The position numbers were made by a program, and so were the translations under genes. DNA of 64,000 nt from Streptomyces parvus (GTDB taxonomy: Bacteria; Actinomycetota; Actinomycetes; Streptomycetales; Streptomycetaceae), in NCBI RefSeq assembly GCF_014648875.1, contig NZ_BMRY01000008.1, positions 248,001 to 312,000 on the forward strand. The letters are read 5' to 3'. This document shows positions 26,207 through 35,170 of this stretch, piece after piece. A model generated the notes under the pieces. The model ran no database searches. It worked only from the letters and a program-made list of their open reading frames with translations, and was not told the DNA's origin. The number at the start of each line of letters is the position of its first letter. The stretch's first letter is position 1.

Positions 26207-26252
26207 GCCGACGACGGCGCCCCCACCGCCCGGTGGGGGCGCCGTCGTCGGC
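26207..26252 (+). terminator. Perfect 21-bp hairpin terminator after the aldo/keto reductase
   Basis: Bases 26207-26227 pair without mismatch with 26232-26252 around the loop GCCC. It starts 10 bases after the stop codon and separates the reductase from the ricin-type lectin gene. Confidence 0.92.
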
Positions 26253-26303
26253 ATCCGGACGGGCGGCAGCCCGCATCACGCATCCATCGGGGAGACGGGG
26301 AAC

Positions 26304-26771
26304 ATGAGCGGCGAACTCGCGCCTGTCGTCGAGGCGGGCCCGTACCGCCTGCGCAACGTCGGCAGCAGGCTGGTGCTGGAGGTGTACGGCGCGGCGAAGG
26401 GCAGCGGGGCCCGGGTCCAGCAGGGCGCGGACGACGGGACGGCCGCGCAGGTGTGGCGGCTGTCCCCGGTGCACGAGGGCGCGGCCCTCTTCCACCTCGT
26501 CAACGAGCACAGCGGGAAGCGGCTGGACGTGGCGAACGCCGACACGTCGAACGGCACCCGGATCCAGCAGTGGAAGGCGAACAACTTCGGCGCCCAGGAG
26601 TGGCTGATCGAGCAGCATCCGGAGGCGCCCGGGACGGTGACGCTGGTGAGTTTCATCAGCGGGCTGGTCATGGAGGTCGCGGACGGTTCCACGGAGGCCG
26701 GGGGCACGGTTCAGCAGTGGGAGGACACCGACTCCCCCTTCCAGTGGTGGCAGTTGGAGCCGGTGGGGTAG
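26304..26771 (+). CDS. Ricin-type beta-trefoil lectin domain protein (RICIN)
   Basis: A 155-residue protein made of a single ricin B-type beta-trefoil. Three QxW-type repeats are visible: AAQVWRLSPV, AQEWLIEQ and FQWWQLEPVG, each preceded by a QQW or QQG turn. There is no signal peptide and no catalytic domain, which is unusual because such domains normally sit on secreted glycosidases. GGGGAGACGGGGAAC before ATG 26304 gives a ribosome site. It may bind sugars inside the cell or leave by a non-classical route. Function unknown. Confidence 0.88.
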   Translation: MSGELAPVVEAGPYRLRNVGSRLVLEVYGAAKGSGARVQQGADDGTAAQVWRLSPVHEGAALFHLVNEHSGKRLDVANADTSNGTRIQQWKANNFGAQEWLIEQHPEAPGTVTLVSFISGLVMEVADGSTEAGGTVQQWEDTDSPFQWWQLEPVG

Positions 26772-26820
26772 GGCCTTTCGTTCGGATCATGCCGGGCTCG
26801 CGGGGCCCGGCATCGCTGGT

Positions 26821-27708
26821 TCAGTCGCCGCGGCGGCCCAGATGCACCGTGCGGGCGGCGAGCAGGTGGACGTCGGGGCGGTGGTGCAGGCCTTCGGGGT
26901 CCTCGGGGTCCAGCAGCCGGTCCAGTACGGCGCTGTCCTCGGCCGTCAGCAGGTCGCCGAGGACGTCGCGCTCGCGGGCGATGCTCGCGACGACGTGGTC
27001 GCGGACCGGCCGGGAGAGCGGGGCGGGCAGGTCGAGGAGGAAGCTGCGGGTGCCCTGCGGGGCGAGGCCGACCTCGGTGAAGAGCGCGGCCCAGTCCTCG
27101 ATCTCCCGCTTCGCGCCCGGGAGTTCGGACCGCATGCGCTCGAAGCGGGTGGCGGCGGCAGCAGTCATACGGGCCTCCAGACCGGGCTGCCCGATACCGA
27201 TGTCACGGGGCAGCCGCCGGGCGGGCAGGCCCCCCTCGACGAGCGCGACCGTGCCGCCGGGCCGCAGGAGCCCGGCGAAGCCCGCCAGCGCGGCGCGCTG
27301 GTCGCCCAGGTGGTGCAGGGAGTTGCCCGCCCAGATCAGATCGGCCTCCCCCAACCGGTCCAAGTCCGAGGGGAGTTCGGCTTCGAGTGTCCGGAAGCGG
27401 TCGATCACCCCGAGGCGGCGCGCCCGGTTGCTCGCGCGTTCCAGGAGAGCGGGCGTGGCGTCCACGGCCACCACCTCGGCCTCCGGAAAGACCTCGGCCA
27501 GCAGACAGGAGACGACGCCGGGGCCGCTGCCGATGTCGAGGACCCGGCGGACCTTCGGGGCGGTGGGCAGGGCGGCGATCCAGCGGGCCGCCTCTTCGTA
27601 CTGCGTACCGTTGAGTTCGGCTTCCTGCTCCAACAGGGGACCCAGAATGTCCCAGTCGATATCGGCGGCGTGCGTGTCGTGGTGGCCGTGACCGGCGTGG
27701 CTGCTCAT
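26821..27708 (-). CDS. Class I SAM-dependent methyltransferase
   Basis: A 295-residue methyltransferase. The SAM-binding motif I is RVLDIGSGPGVVSCLLAE near residue 55, followed by AEVVAVDATPALLERA (acidic residue binding the SAM ribose) and ADLIWAGNSLHHLGDQ. The first 20 residues are His-rich (HAGHGHHDTHA). ATG 27708 overlaps the stop of the AraC regulator (ATGA), with GGAAGGTGG upstream, so it is cotranslated with that regulator. The substrate is unknown; the family often methylates small molecules. Confidence 0.88.
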   Translation of the reverse strand: MSSHAGHGHHDTHAADIDWDILGPLLEQEAELNGTQYEEAARWIAALPTAPKVRRVLDIGSGPGVVSCLLAEVFPEAEVVAVDATPALLERASNRARRLGVIDRFRTLEAELPSDLDRLGEADLIWAGNSLHHLGDQRAALAGFAGLLRPGGTVALVEGGLPARRLPRDIGIGQPGLEARMTAAAATRFERMRSELPGAKREIEDWAALFTEVGLAPQGTRSFLLDLPAPLSRPVRDHVVASIARERDVLGDLLTAEDSAVLDRLLDPEDPEGLHHRPDVHLLAARTVHLGRRGD

Positions 27709-28715
27709 GGGCCCACCTTCCCCACGGGCCGGTCGCGCGGCAAGGTTCGTTGCCGATCCGGCAAATCGAGGGGGTCTTCCGGCGGACTGACGCGGTACTC
27801 CTGCGGGCTGACTCCTCTGACCCGTTTGAACGCGGCACTGAAGGCGAAGGGGGTGCTGTAGCCGACCTTCCGGGCCACGGCCTCCACCGTGGCGTCGCTC
27901 TCGCGCAGCAGGTCGGCCGCGACGGCGAGCCGCCAGCCGGTGAGGTACGCCATCGGCGGCTCCCCGACCAGCTCGTTGAACCGGCGGGCCAGACCGGCCC
28001 GGGACACCCCGGCGCGGGCGGCGAGCGCGGCCACCGTCCAGGGGTGTGCCGGGTCGTCCTGGAGCAGCCGCAGCGCCGTGCCCACCACCGGGTCGCCCAG
28101 CGCGCGGTACCAGGCGGGCGCGTCGGCCCCGGGCCGGGCGAACCAGGCGCGGAGCACCGCGATGAGCAGCAGGTCCAGCAGCCGGTCCAGGACGACCTGC
28201 TGGCCAGGCTCGTCCTGGGCGATCTCCGCGTCGAGCAGGTCCAGCAGTGGCCGGGTCCGCGCGTCGGCGGGGATCGTGAGGAGCGGGGGCAGGGCGTCCA
28301 GCAGCCGGCGGCTGATCTCCCCGTCCAGCAGGTAGGTGCCGACGAGGACGGCCGTACCGCCATGGGCAGCGTTTCCCCAGGTCCGTACGTTCAGCACCAT
28401 GTCCTGCGCGAGCGGACGGCCGTGCAGCGTGGTGCAGACACCGCCGGGTCCGACGAGCGCGTGGGGTGTCGTCCCGGGCGCGTCGGCGACGGTGTACGGA
28501 TCGGGGCCGCGGACCACCGCGATGTCCCCGGGGCCGAGCCGGACCGGTTCGCCTCCGCCGGACGGAACGAGGCAGGCCGCGCCGCGCCGGACCGACATGA
28601 GGCAGATCGGCGCCCGGTCCTCGATCCGCACCGCCCAGGGCGGCTCCATCACCATGCGGAGCAGGAAAGCGCCCCGGGCCCGGGGTCCGTCCAGAAGTCC
28701 GGCGAGAGCGTCCAT
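27705..28715 (-). CDS. AraC family transcriptional regulator with cupin-type N-terminus
   Basis: A 336-residue regulator. The N-terminal AraC-type cupin (AraC_binding_2-like; CLMSVRRGAACLVPSG, LGPGDIAVVRGPDPYTV) covers about residues 1-190, and two helix-turn-helix units near 225-320 are clear (VAALAARAGVSRAGLARRF, VARKVGYSTPFAFSAAFKR). ATG 28715 starts the conserved part; a much longer upstream opening is antisense to the reductase gene and is ignored. It overlaps the methyltransferase by 4 bases and faces an NmrA-like reductase gene across about 150 bases, a layout in which it probably controls both sides. Confidence 0.88.
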   Translation of the reverse strand: MDALAGLLDGPRARGAFLLRMVMEPPWAVRIEDRAPICLMSVRRGAACLVPSGGGEPVRLGPGDIAVVRGPDPYTVADAPGTTPHALVGPGGVCTTLHGRPLAQDMVLNVRTWGNAAHGGTAVLVGTYLLDGEISRRLLDALPPLLTIPADARTRPLLDLLDAEIAQDEPGQQVVLDRLLDLLLIAVLRAWFARPGADAPAWYRALGDPVVGTALRLLQDDPAHPWTVAALAARAGVSRAGLARRFNELVGEPPMAYLTGWRLAVAADLLRESDATVEAVARKVGYSTPFAFSAAFKRVRGVSPQEYRVSPPEDPLDLPDRQRTLPRDRPVGKVGP

Positions 28716-28868
28716 GGCCCGCCAGCGTAGACGTGTGGACGCACGAGTAGGCGCCTGAGCCTTTCGAGCATGTCCCGGCGGAGGCGTGCCCGGGAGTCTG
28801 GAGGCATGACGGAGAACGCGTACACACGACGAGACGACGGCGACAACGGAAGCAAGGGCGTGGGACGG

Positions 28869-29696
28869 ATGACGGGCACGGTTCTGGTGACGAGTGGCAC
28901 GGGCAAGACCGGCCGCAGGGTGGTGGAGCGGCTGACGGCCCTCGGTGTGCCGGTCCGCTCCGGTTCGCGCACCGGCGAGGTGCCGTTCGACTGGCAGGAC
29001 GACACGGGGTGGGAGGCGGCGTTGCGCGGCACGGAGGCCGCCTATGTGGCCTACTACCCGGACCTGGCGGTGCCCGGGGCGGCGGAGGCGATGGCCGCCT
29101 TCGGGCGGACGGCGGCGGCGTGCGGGGTGCGCAGGGTGGTGCTGCTGTCGGGGCGCGGCGAACCGCAGGCGGCCGTCGCCGAGGAGGCGCTGCGCGGGGC
29201 CGCCGGGCGGGCGGAGGTCACGGTCGTCCGGTCGGCGTTCTTCGCCCAGAACTTCAGCGAGGGCGCGCTGCTGGACGGGGTGATCGGCGGCGAGCTGGTC
29301 TTCCCCGCGGGCACGGCGGCGGAACCGTTCCTGGACCTCGACGACCTGGCCGACGTGGTGGTGGCCGCGCTGACCGGGGACGGGCACGCGGGGGCGGTGT
29401 ACGAGCTGACGGGCCCGCGGTCCCTGACCTTCGAGCAGGCGGCCGAAAAGCTGGGCCGGGCGACGGGCCGGCCGGTCCGGTACGTACCGGTGACCGGGCC
29501 CGCGTACGCCTCGCTGCTGGAGGAGTTCGGGGTGGCCGAGGCGGAGGCCGGATTCCTGGCCGAGCTGTTCGCCACGCTGCTGGACGGACACAACGCGGCG
29601 ACGACGGACGACGTGAAGAGGGTGCTGGGGCGGGAGCCGAAGGACTTCTCCGGCTTCGCCCGCGCGGCCGCCCGGGACGGCGCCTGGCACGGCTAA
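28869..29696 (+). CDS. NmrA-like / NAD(P)H-binding reductase
   Basis: A 275-residue Rossmann protein of the atypical SDR (NmrA/TMR) type. The nucleotide-binding loop is TVLVTSGTGKTGRRVVERL right at the N-terminus. Later parts include VTVVRSAFFAQNFSEG and YELTGPRSLTFEQAAEKLG, which are common in NmrA-like quinone or sugar-nucleotide reductases. ATG 28869 gives the usual family length; ATG 28806, 21 codons upstream and one base after GGAGG, is the other choice. The gene is divergent from the AraC regulator. Confidence 0.88.
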   Translation: MTGTVLVTSGTGKTGRRVVERLTALGVPVRSGSRTGEVPFDWQDDTGWEAALRGTEAAYVAYYPDLAVPGAAEAMAAFGRTAAACGVRRVVLLSGRGEPQAAVAEEALRGAAGRAEVTVVRSAFFAQNFSEGALLDGVIGGELVFPAGTAAEPFLDLDDLADVVVAALTGDGHAGAVYELTGPRSLTFEQAAEKLGRATGRPVRYVPVTGPAYASLLEEFGVAEAEAGFLAELFATLLDGHNAATTDDVKRVLGREPKDFSGFARAAARDGAWHG

Positions 29697-29777
29697 GCGG
29701 AACCTCGCGCCGAGCCGGGCAGGCCCGGCGGCGTACGGGCCGTGTACACCGACCGAACGGTAGGCGGAGCACACATA

Positions 29778-29812
29778 TTGCCGGGGTGCTTCAGGGGCCA
29801 TAACTTGCCCTT
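29778..29812 (+). promoter_or_regulatory. Likely leaderless promoter of the second LysR gene
   Basis: TTGCCG (29778-29783), a 17-base spacer and TAACTT (29801-29806) end 6 bases before ATG 29813, which has no ribosome site. Just upstream, ACCGACCGAACGGT (about 29748-29761) is a short palindrome of the style bound by TetR-type repressors. Confidence 0.55.
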
Positions 29813-30775
29813 ATGGAGCTGGAGTTGCGCCATCTGCGAACGGTCCGTGCCATAGCCGACACGGGCAGCCTCACCAAGGCCGCCGCCACGCTGGGGCTTG
29901 CCCAGCCCGCTCTCAGCGCTCAGCTGCGGCGGATCGAGAAGGCCCTCGGGGGCGCTCTCTTCGAGCGTGACCACACCGGAGCCCGTGCCACGCCGCTCGG
30001 CGAACTGGTGCTGGAGCGGGCCCGGGTGGTGCTGCCCGCGGTCAGTGAACTGCAGGCCGAGGCCGTACGGTTCGCCAATGCCAGGGGGGCGCTGGACCGG
30101 TTCCGGCTGGGCGGCACGCACGGTCCGCTGCTCGGCGGTCTGGTGGATCGGATGGCCGCCGCGCACCCGGCGGCGGCGGTGTCGACGTACACCGCTTGGT
30201 CGGTGGACGAGATCGCCTCGCTGGTGATCGACGGGCGGCTGGACTTCGCGCTGATCGGGACGTGCGGCGAGAGTGCGCCGCCGCTGGCGGACCGGCTGGT
30301 CTGGGAGGTCGTCGGGGTGGACCCGGTCTTCGTGATGCTGCCGGAGAACCACCCCCTGGCCGCCGAAGCGGAATTGGATCTGGCCGCCCTCGCGGACGAG
30401 AGCTGGGCGGATGTGCCGGGGGACGGCTGCTTCGCCGACTGCTTCACCGCGGCCTGCGCGCGGTCGGGCTTCACCCCGGTGTCGGTGTTCGAGACGGACA
30501 CCTCGTCCGTCGTCCATCTGGTGCAGGTGGGGCGGGCGATCGGACTGTGCCGGGCGACGTTCCCGCCGACGCCGGGCCTGGTGACGAGGCCGCTGGCCGG
30601 CGCCCCGCTCAGCTGGCGTCATCTGGTGGGCTGGCATCCGCACTCCCCCGCCGCCGACGCGGCGGCGGGGACGGTGGCGGGGGCGACCCGCGAGGCGTAC
30701 GCGGAGGCGGTGTCACGCAGCCCGGGCTATGCGCGGTGGCTCGGCGCGCACCCGCGGTTCGGCACGGTGGCCTGA
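29813..30775 (+). CDS. LysR family transcriptional regulator
   Basis: A 320-residue LysR regulator of normal length. The N-terminal winged helix is LRHLRTVRAIADTGSLTKAA followed by AQPALSAQLRRIEKALGG. The effector domain runs from about residue 90 (LDRFRLGGTHGPLLGGLVDR) to the end, with FVMLPENHPLAAEAELDLAA in the second half. It appears to be transcribed without a leader. Its target is not obvious: the reductase upstream is on the same strand and the dehydratase downstream is convergent. Confidence 0.9.
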   Translation: MELELRHLRTVRAIADTGSLTKAAATLGLAQPALSAQLRRIEKALGGALFERDHTGARATPLGELVLERARVVLPAVSELQAEAVRFANARGALDRFRLGGTHGPLLGGLVDRMAAAHPAAAVSTYTAWSVDEIASLVIDGRLDFALIGTCGESAPPLADRLVWEVVGVDPVFVMLPENHPLAAEAELDLAALADESWADVPGDGCFADCFTAACARSGFTPVSVFETDTSSVVHLVQVGRAIGLCRATFPPTPGLVTRPLAGAPLSWRHLVGWHPHSPAADAAAGTVAGATREAYAEAVSRSPGYARWLGAHPRFGTVA

Positions 30776-30817
30776 GCGGGAAGGGGCGGGCGGGGCCGCG
30801 CCGAAGGACACACCGGG

Positions 30818-31123
30818 CTATTCGGCCCCGTGGGCCGGGGCGGCGGCCGCCACCCGGGCGGCGAGCGTGAGGTCCTTCTCGGTGATCGCGCCGCCCGCGG
30901 AGTGCGTGTGAACGGCCAGGGCCACCGTGTTGTAGCCGAGCGTCAGATCGGAGTGATGGTTCAGCTCGTCCTGGATCCGCGCGATGTGGACCGTCAGCGC
31001 GGCGGCGGCGAAGTGGGAGGGCAGCCGGAAGGTCCGGGTGATCCGGTCCCCTTCCAGCGCCCAGCCGGGCAGGCTCTCCAGCCGGCTTTCGGTCTCGGAC
31101 GGCGACAGCGGTTCGGCGCTCAT
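30818..31123 (-). CDS. 4a-hydroxytetrahydrobiopterin dehydratase (PCD/DCoH family)
   Basis: A 101-residue protein of the pterin-4a-carbinolamine dehydratase family, which dehydrates 4a-hydroxytetrahydropterin. The active-site signature is clear: IQDELNHHSDLTLGYNTVAL with the two His residues, followed by VHTHSAGGAITEKDLTLA with a third His. The usual HHPD reads HHSD here. Cytoplasmic homodimer or tetramer. No aromatic amino acid hydroxylase is seen nearby, so the pathway partner is unknown. Confidence 0.9.
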   Translation of the reverse strand: MSAEPLSPSETESRLESLPGWALEGDRITRTFRLPSHFAAAALTVHIARIQDELNHHSDLTLGYNTVALAVHTHSAGGAITEKDLTLAARVAAAAPAHGAE

Positions 31124-31229
31124 GGGACGGCTCCCGTGGGTCTCGGTGGATCGGCGTGTACGTCACGGTCGGCCCGGGCGGCCCGTACCGGCACCGTCCC
31201 CGGCCCGCCGGTGACGTTACGGTCTGGGC

Positions 31230-32063
31230 ATGACGACTGTCTTGCCCGACACGGGAGTAGGGCCACTGCTGCGGGACTGGCGGGAACAGCGGCGCATCAG
31301 CCAGTTGGAACTGGCCCTGCGCGCGGACTCCTCGGCCCGCCACATCTCGTTCATCGAGACGGGCCGCTCCCGGCCCAGCGAGGACATGGTGCTGCGGCTG
31401 GCCGAGCATCTGGACGTCCCGGTCCGGGAACGCAACGCCCTCCTCGTGATCGCCGGATACGCGCCCCGCTACCCGCAGACATCCCTCGACGACCCCGCGA
31501 TGGCCTCCCTGCGCGAGAGCCTGGAGCGCCTGCTCACGGCGTACGAGCCGTATCCGGCGCTCGTGGTGGACGGCACCTACGGGGTGGTGGCGGCCAACCG
31601 CGGGGTCTCACTGCTGCTGGAGGGCGTACCGGAGAAGCTGCTGGCCCCGCCCCTGAACGCCATGCGGCTCACCCTCCATCCGGAGGGGCTCGCCCCGCGC
31701 ATCGTGAACCTCCCGGAGTGGCGGGCGGACCTGCTGGCGCAGATGGACCGCCAGATCGCCCTCGTACGCTCACCGGCCCTGCGCGAGCTGTACGACGAGG
31801 TGGCCGCGTACCCGGCCCCCGCCCGGGCCGACGGCCCGGCCCGCACCGCCGAGGGGACGGGCGGTGCGGGCCGGAAGGGGGCCGGCGCCGCGTTCGCGCT
31901 GCCGATGCTGCTCGAACACGGGGGCCGGGTCCTGTCGTTCGTGTCGTCGATCGCGACGTTCAACACGCCGATGGACGTGACGGTGGCCGAGCTGGCCATC
32001 GAGACGTTCCTCCCGGCGGACCGGGAGACCGCCGCCTATCTGCACGCCCACGTCCCGTCCTGA
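31230..32063 (+). CDS. XRE family regulator with MmyB-like ligand domain
   Basis: A 277-residue regulator. Residues about 10-70 form a Cro/C1-type helix-turn-helix (LLRDWREQRRISQLELALRA, RHISFIETGRSRPSEDMVLR). The rest is the MmyB-like domain (YEPYPALVVDGTYGVVAANRGVSLLL, MDVTVAELAIETFLPAD), a PAS-like fold thought to bind a small, possibly lipid, ligand. There is no ribosome site; TACGGT at 31218-31223 could serve as a -10 for a leaderless message. It is convergent with the SecDF gene and alone, so its target is not shown by position. Confidence 0.88.
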   Translation: MTTVLPDTGVGPLLRDWREQRRISQLELALRADSSARHISFIETGRSRPSEDMVLRLAEHLDVPVRERNALLVIAGYAPRYPQTSLDDPAMASLRESLERLLTAYEPYPALVVDGTYGVVAANRGVSLLLEGVPEKLLAPPLNAMRLTLHPEGLAPRIVNLPEWRADLLAQMDRQIALVRSPALRELYDEVAAYPAPARADGPARTAEGTGGAGRKGAGAAFALPMLLEHGGRVLSFVSSIATFNTPMDVTVAELAIETFLPADRETAAYLHAHVPS

Positions 32064-32085
32064 CCCGGCCCCTCCCCCGGATCCC

Positions 32086-34509
32086 TCAGACGCGGGCTCC
32101 GTTGTCGAGCGGGTCCCGGCGTGTCGCACGGGCCTTGCCGCGCGGTGTGCCCTTCCCCTTCCCCGGTGCGGGCGGCGGGGCCTTGGCGCTCCGCTCCAGG
32201 GCGAGGGCCCCGGGTACGGCGGTGAACACCGAGGACCAGGTGCCGACGACGATGCCGATGAGCAGGGCGAGCGCGAAGTCGGCCAGCGAGTCGCCGCCCA
32301 GCACCGCGAGGGCGACCAGGATGAACAGCGCGCCCATCCCGGTGTTCACCGTACGGGGAACGGTCTGCAGGACGGCCCTGCGGGCGATGGTGTCCAGCGG
32401 GGTCCGCCGGTTCGCCCCCCACAGCTCCCGTACCCGGTCGAAGACCACCACCGAGTCGTTGACCGAATAGCCGATCACGGTGAGCAGGGCGGCCAGGAAG
32501 ATGCCGTCCACCGGACGCCCCAGCCAGGCGAAGGCCCCCACCACCAGGATCACGTCGTGCGCCATCGCCACGACGGACGCCACCGCGAACGTCCAGCGGA
32601 ACCGGACGGCCAGGTAGGCCAGTTGCACGGCGACCGCGACGCCCAGGGCGATCAGCGCGTTGCGGCGCAGTTCGTCGCCGAGGCTCGGGCCGATGAGTTC
32701 GTCCCGTACCTTCGTCGTCTCACCGCCCTCCTCGGCGAGGGCGGTGCGCAGGGCGTGTTCGCCGTCGTTGTCGAGCTTTCCCGTGCGTACGGACAGGTCG
32801 CCGTCGCCCGCCGTGGTGACCTCGGCGTCCCCGAACCCGGCGGCGGCGATGCTGTCCCGGGCCGTTTCCACGTCGACCGGGCGGCTGGTGGAGTACTCGA
32901 CCAGCCGGCCGCCGGTGAACTCGACGCCCAGATCGACCCCGCGCACCACGATCCCGGCCACCGCGACGGCGACCAGCGCCGCCGAGACGACGAGCCACCG
33001 GCCCGGATTGCGGAAGAGCTTCGGGTCCTTGCGGACCAGCCACGTGCGTACGGCACCGGGGCGCGCGATGCCGTTGACGTTCCGGTAGTCGCCGACGAAG
33101 CGGGAGTTCGCCGCGATCTCGGTGAGCGCGCGGGCGATGACCAGGGCGGAGAACATCGAGGCGGCGACCCCGATGGCGAGCGTGACACCGAAGCCCTTGA
33201 CCGGGCCCGAGCCCAGGAAGAAGAGCAGACCGGCCGCGATCAGCGTGGTCGCGTTGGAGTCGGCGACCGCGCTCCACGCCTTCTGGAACCCGGTGGTCAA
33301 CGCGGAGCGCAGGGAGCGTTTCGGCCGGTCGGCGCACTCCTCCCTGGCCCGTTCGAAGACCAGGACGTTCGCGTCGACCGCCATCCCGATCGCGAGGACG
33401 AACCCGGCGAGCCCGGGAAGGGTCAGAGTGACGCCGAGGGCGACGAGCGCGGCGTAGGAGATCACCCCGTAGGCACCCAGCGCCACGGCGGCCAGCGCGC
33501 CGAAGAGGCGGTAGACGACGGTGATGAAGAGCGCGGTGGCGGCCGCTCCGATGAGAGCCGCCTGTGCGCTCGCGTCGATGGCCGCCGCGCCGAGCGTCGG
33601 GCCGACGGTCCGCTGCTCGACGATCTCGACGGGCACGGGCAGAGCCCCGCCCTTGACGAGCAGTGCCAGGTCACGCGCCTCGTCCGCGCTGAACGAGCCG
33701 GTGATCTGGGTGGCCCCGGACGGCAGTCCGGCCCGGCAGCCGACCGAGGGGTCGACCTGCGGCGAGGAGATGACCTTCTCGTCGAGGACGATGGCGACCC
33801 TCCGCCGGTCGTCCCCGGCAGGATGGCAGGCGGCCTCACCGGTCAGCTTCTTCCAGTCCTGGCCGGCGCCCTTGCGGAACTCCAGCGACACGGCCCAGCC
33901 CGCTCCCCCCTGCGCGTCGAACGCGGCCTTCGCGTCCTCGACGCCCGCGCCGGAGAGCCGGGGTTCGCCGAGGGCGAGGAGACGGCCCTGCTCGTCGGGG
34001 AGCGTCAGCCGGTCCGGGTCGGGGACGGTGTCAGGTTTCGGGGTCTTCCCGTCCGAGGGCTCTCCGTCCGGGGTCTTCCCGTCCGAAGGCTCTCCGTCCG
34101 GGGTCTTCCCGTCCGAAGGCTCTCCGTCCGGGGTCTTCTCCTCCGGCTTCTCGGTCCCCGGGCCCTCCACCGCGTGGAAGGTGAGTTGGGCGGTCCGGCC
34201 GATCACCTCGGCGGCCTGGCGCGGATCCTGTACGTCGGGCAGTTCGACGATGATCCGGTCCTCGCCGGAACGGGTCAGGGTCGGTTCGGAGACGCCCAGC
34301 GAGTCGATCCGCTGCCGCAGCACCTCCAGGGTGCGGTCGGTGGTCTCCCGGTCCGCCTCGACGGTGGCGGTGTCCCGGGCCTGGAGCACGATACGGGTGC
34401 CGCCCTGGAGATCGAGGCCGAGTCTGGGCGACATGGTCAGGCTGATGAAGACGGAGACGAGCAGCACGGCGACAGCCAGGACCGCTCGCACCGCGGTGGC
34501 GCGAGTCAT
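32086..34509 (-). CDS. secDF: SecDF fusion protein translocase subunit
   Basis: An 807-residue fusion of SecD (residues about 1-480) and SecF (500-800), each with six predicted membrane helices. SecD motifs are RLGLDLQGGTRIVLQA near the start and GALPVPVEIVEQRTVGPTLG near 290; SecF motifs are DLGVEFTGGRLVEY and NDSVVVFDRVREL. It uses the proton gradient to pull proteins out of the Sec channel. Between SecD subdomains a 10-residue unit (TPDGEPSDGK) is repeated three times, likely an exposed flexible stalk. The tail after the last helix is basic. Upstream lie a secreted protein gene and an MreB-like gene. Confidence 0.93.
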   Translation of the reverse strand: MTRATAVRAVLAVAVLLVSVFISLTMSPRLGLDLQGGTRIVLQARDTATVEADRETTDRTLEVLRQRIDSLGVSEPTLTRSGEDRIIVELPDVQDPRQAAEVIGRTAQLTFHAVEGPGTEKPEEKTPDGEPSDGKTPDGEPSDGKTPDGEPSDGKTPKPDTVPDPDRLTLPDEQGRLLALGEPRLSGAGVEDAKAAFDAQGGAGWAVSLEFRKGAGQDWKKLTGEAACHPAGDDRRRVAIVLDEKVISSPQVDPSVGCRAGLPSGATQITGSFSADEARDLALLVKGGALPVPVEIVEQRTVGPTLGAAAIDASAQAALIGAAATALFITVVYRLFGALAAVALGAYGVISYAALVALGVTLTLPGLAGFVLAIGMAVDANVLVFERAREECADRPKRSLRSALTTGFQKAWSAVADSNATTLIAAGLLFFLGSGPVKGFGVTLAIGVAASMFSALVIARALTEIAANSRFVGDYRNVNGIARPGAVRTWLVRKDPKLFRNPGRWLVVSAALVAVAVAGIVVRGVDLGVEFTGGRLVEYSTSRPVDVETARDSIAAAGFGDAEVTTAGDGDLSVRTGKLDNDGEHALRTALAEEGGETTKVRDELIGPSLGDELRRNALIALGVAVAVQLAYLAVRFRWTFAVASVVAMAHDVILVVGAFAWLGRPVDGIFLAALLTVIGYSVNDSVVVFDRVRELWGANRRTPLDTIARRAVLQTVPRTVNTGMGALFILVALAVLGGDSLADFALALLIGIVVGTWSSVFTAVPGALALERSAKAPPPAPGKGKGTPRGKARATRRDPLDNGARV
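34050..34139. repeat. Three 30-base tandem repeats inside secDF
   Basis: Units at 34050-34079, 34080-34109 and 34110-34139 are almost identical and in frame, encoding TPDGEPSDGK three times in the extracytoplasmic part of the SecD half. Confidence 0.95.
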
Positions 34510-34544
34510 GGAAATCCTCCGGTGGGGCGTCGAGCGCCCTCACC

Positions 34545-35147
34545 TCAGCGAGGACGCGACGCCAGAACGGCAGAACAGGACGGCGAATGACCGGTCGTGG
34601 GACCGGTGGTCCTGCCCGGAGGCCCCCGGACACCGGGAAGCGCACCCCGGCGGCTACCGGGTGCGTCGAAGGATTCCGCGGCGACACGACGGACGCCGCC
34701 GCGTGGCTCGGCGGGCCCTGCCGGAGCGGGGGTCAGTGCGTCGTGCGGCGGCGGCGCGTGGACGAGCAGATACGCCCGGCCGGTGCCCGCCCGGGGAGCC
34801 TGCGCCGGATCGGCCGCCGCCCTGGGCTGCTCGTGCCCCGCCTGCGCCACGACGTGCCGGACGTCGTGTGCGGTACCGGGCCCGGCGTGGTGGTGACGGG
34901 AGTCGGGTGCGCCGTCGTGGCCGGTGCGGTCCCGGGAAGCGAGTGCGCTCTCATGCCCTGGGCGGTACCGGGACACGAGCGCGCTGTCGTGGACCTGCGG
35001 TGCGGCGGGCGGCGGAGCCGCGGCGACCGTGGCGGCGGGCGCGAGGCTTCGGGCTGCCAGGGCGGCGGGCGCCGCACCGCTCGCCGTCGCGGCACCGCCG
35101 ACCAGGGTGAGGACGGTGAGGAGGAGCGTGGCCAGCACACATCGCAC
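34545..35147 (-). CDS. Secreted hypothetical protein, His/Pro/Ala-rich
   Basis: About 200 residues from GTG 35147. The N-terminus RCVLATLLLTVLTLVGGAAT is a good signal peptide with probable cleavage near ASGA. The mature part is low-complexity, with repeated HESALASRDRTGHDGAPDS-style segments and a HHH cluster, and no known domain. Third codon positions are nearly all G/C in this frame, which supports it being real. It starts 23 bases after the MreB-like stop and ends 35 bases before secDF, so the three may be one operon. A start at GTG 35138 is also possible. The product could bind metal through its His residues (inference). Confidence 0.5.
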   Translation of the reverse strand: MRCVLATLLLTVLTLVGGAATASGAAPAALAARSLAPAATVAAAPPPAAPQVHDSALVSRYRPGHESALASRDRTGHDGAPDSRHHHAGPGTAHDVRHVVAQAGHEQPRAAADPAQAPRAGTGRAYLLVHAPPPHDALTPAPAGPAEPRGGVRRVAAESFDAPGSRRGALPGVRGPPGRTTGPTTGHSPSCSAVLASRPR

Positions 35148-35170
35148 CCGGGGCCGTCCCCGGTACGGGG

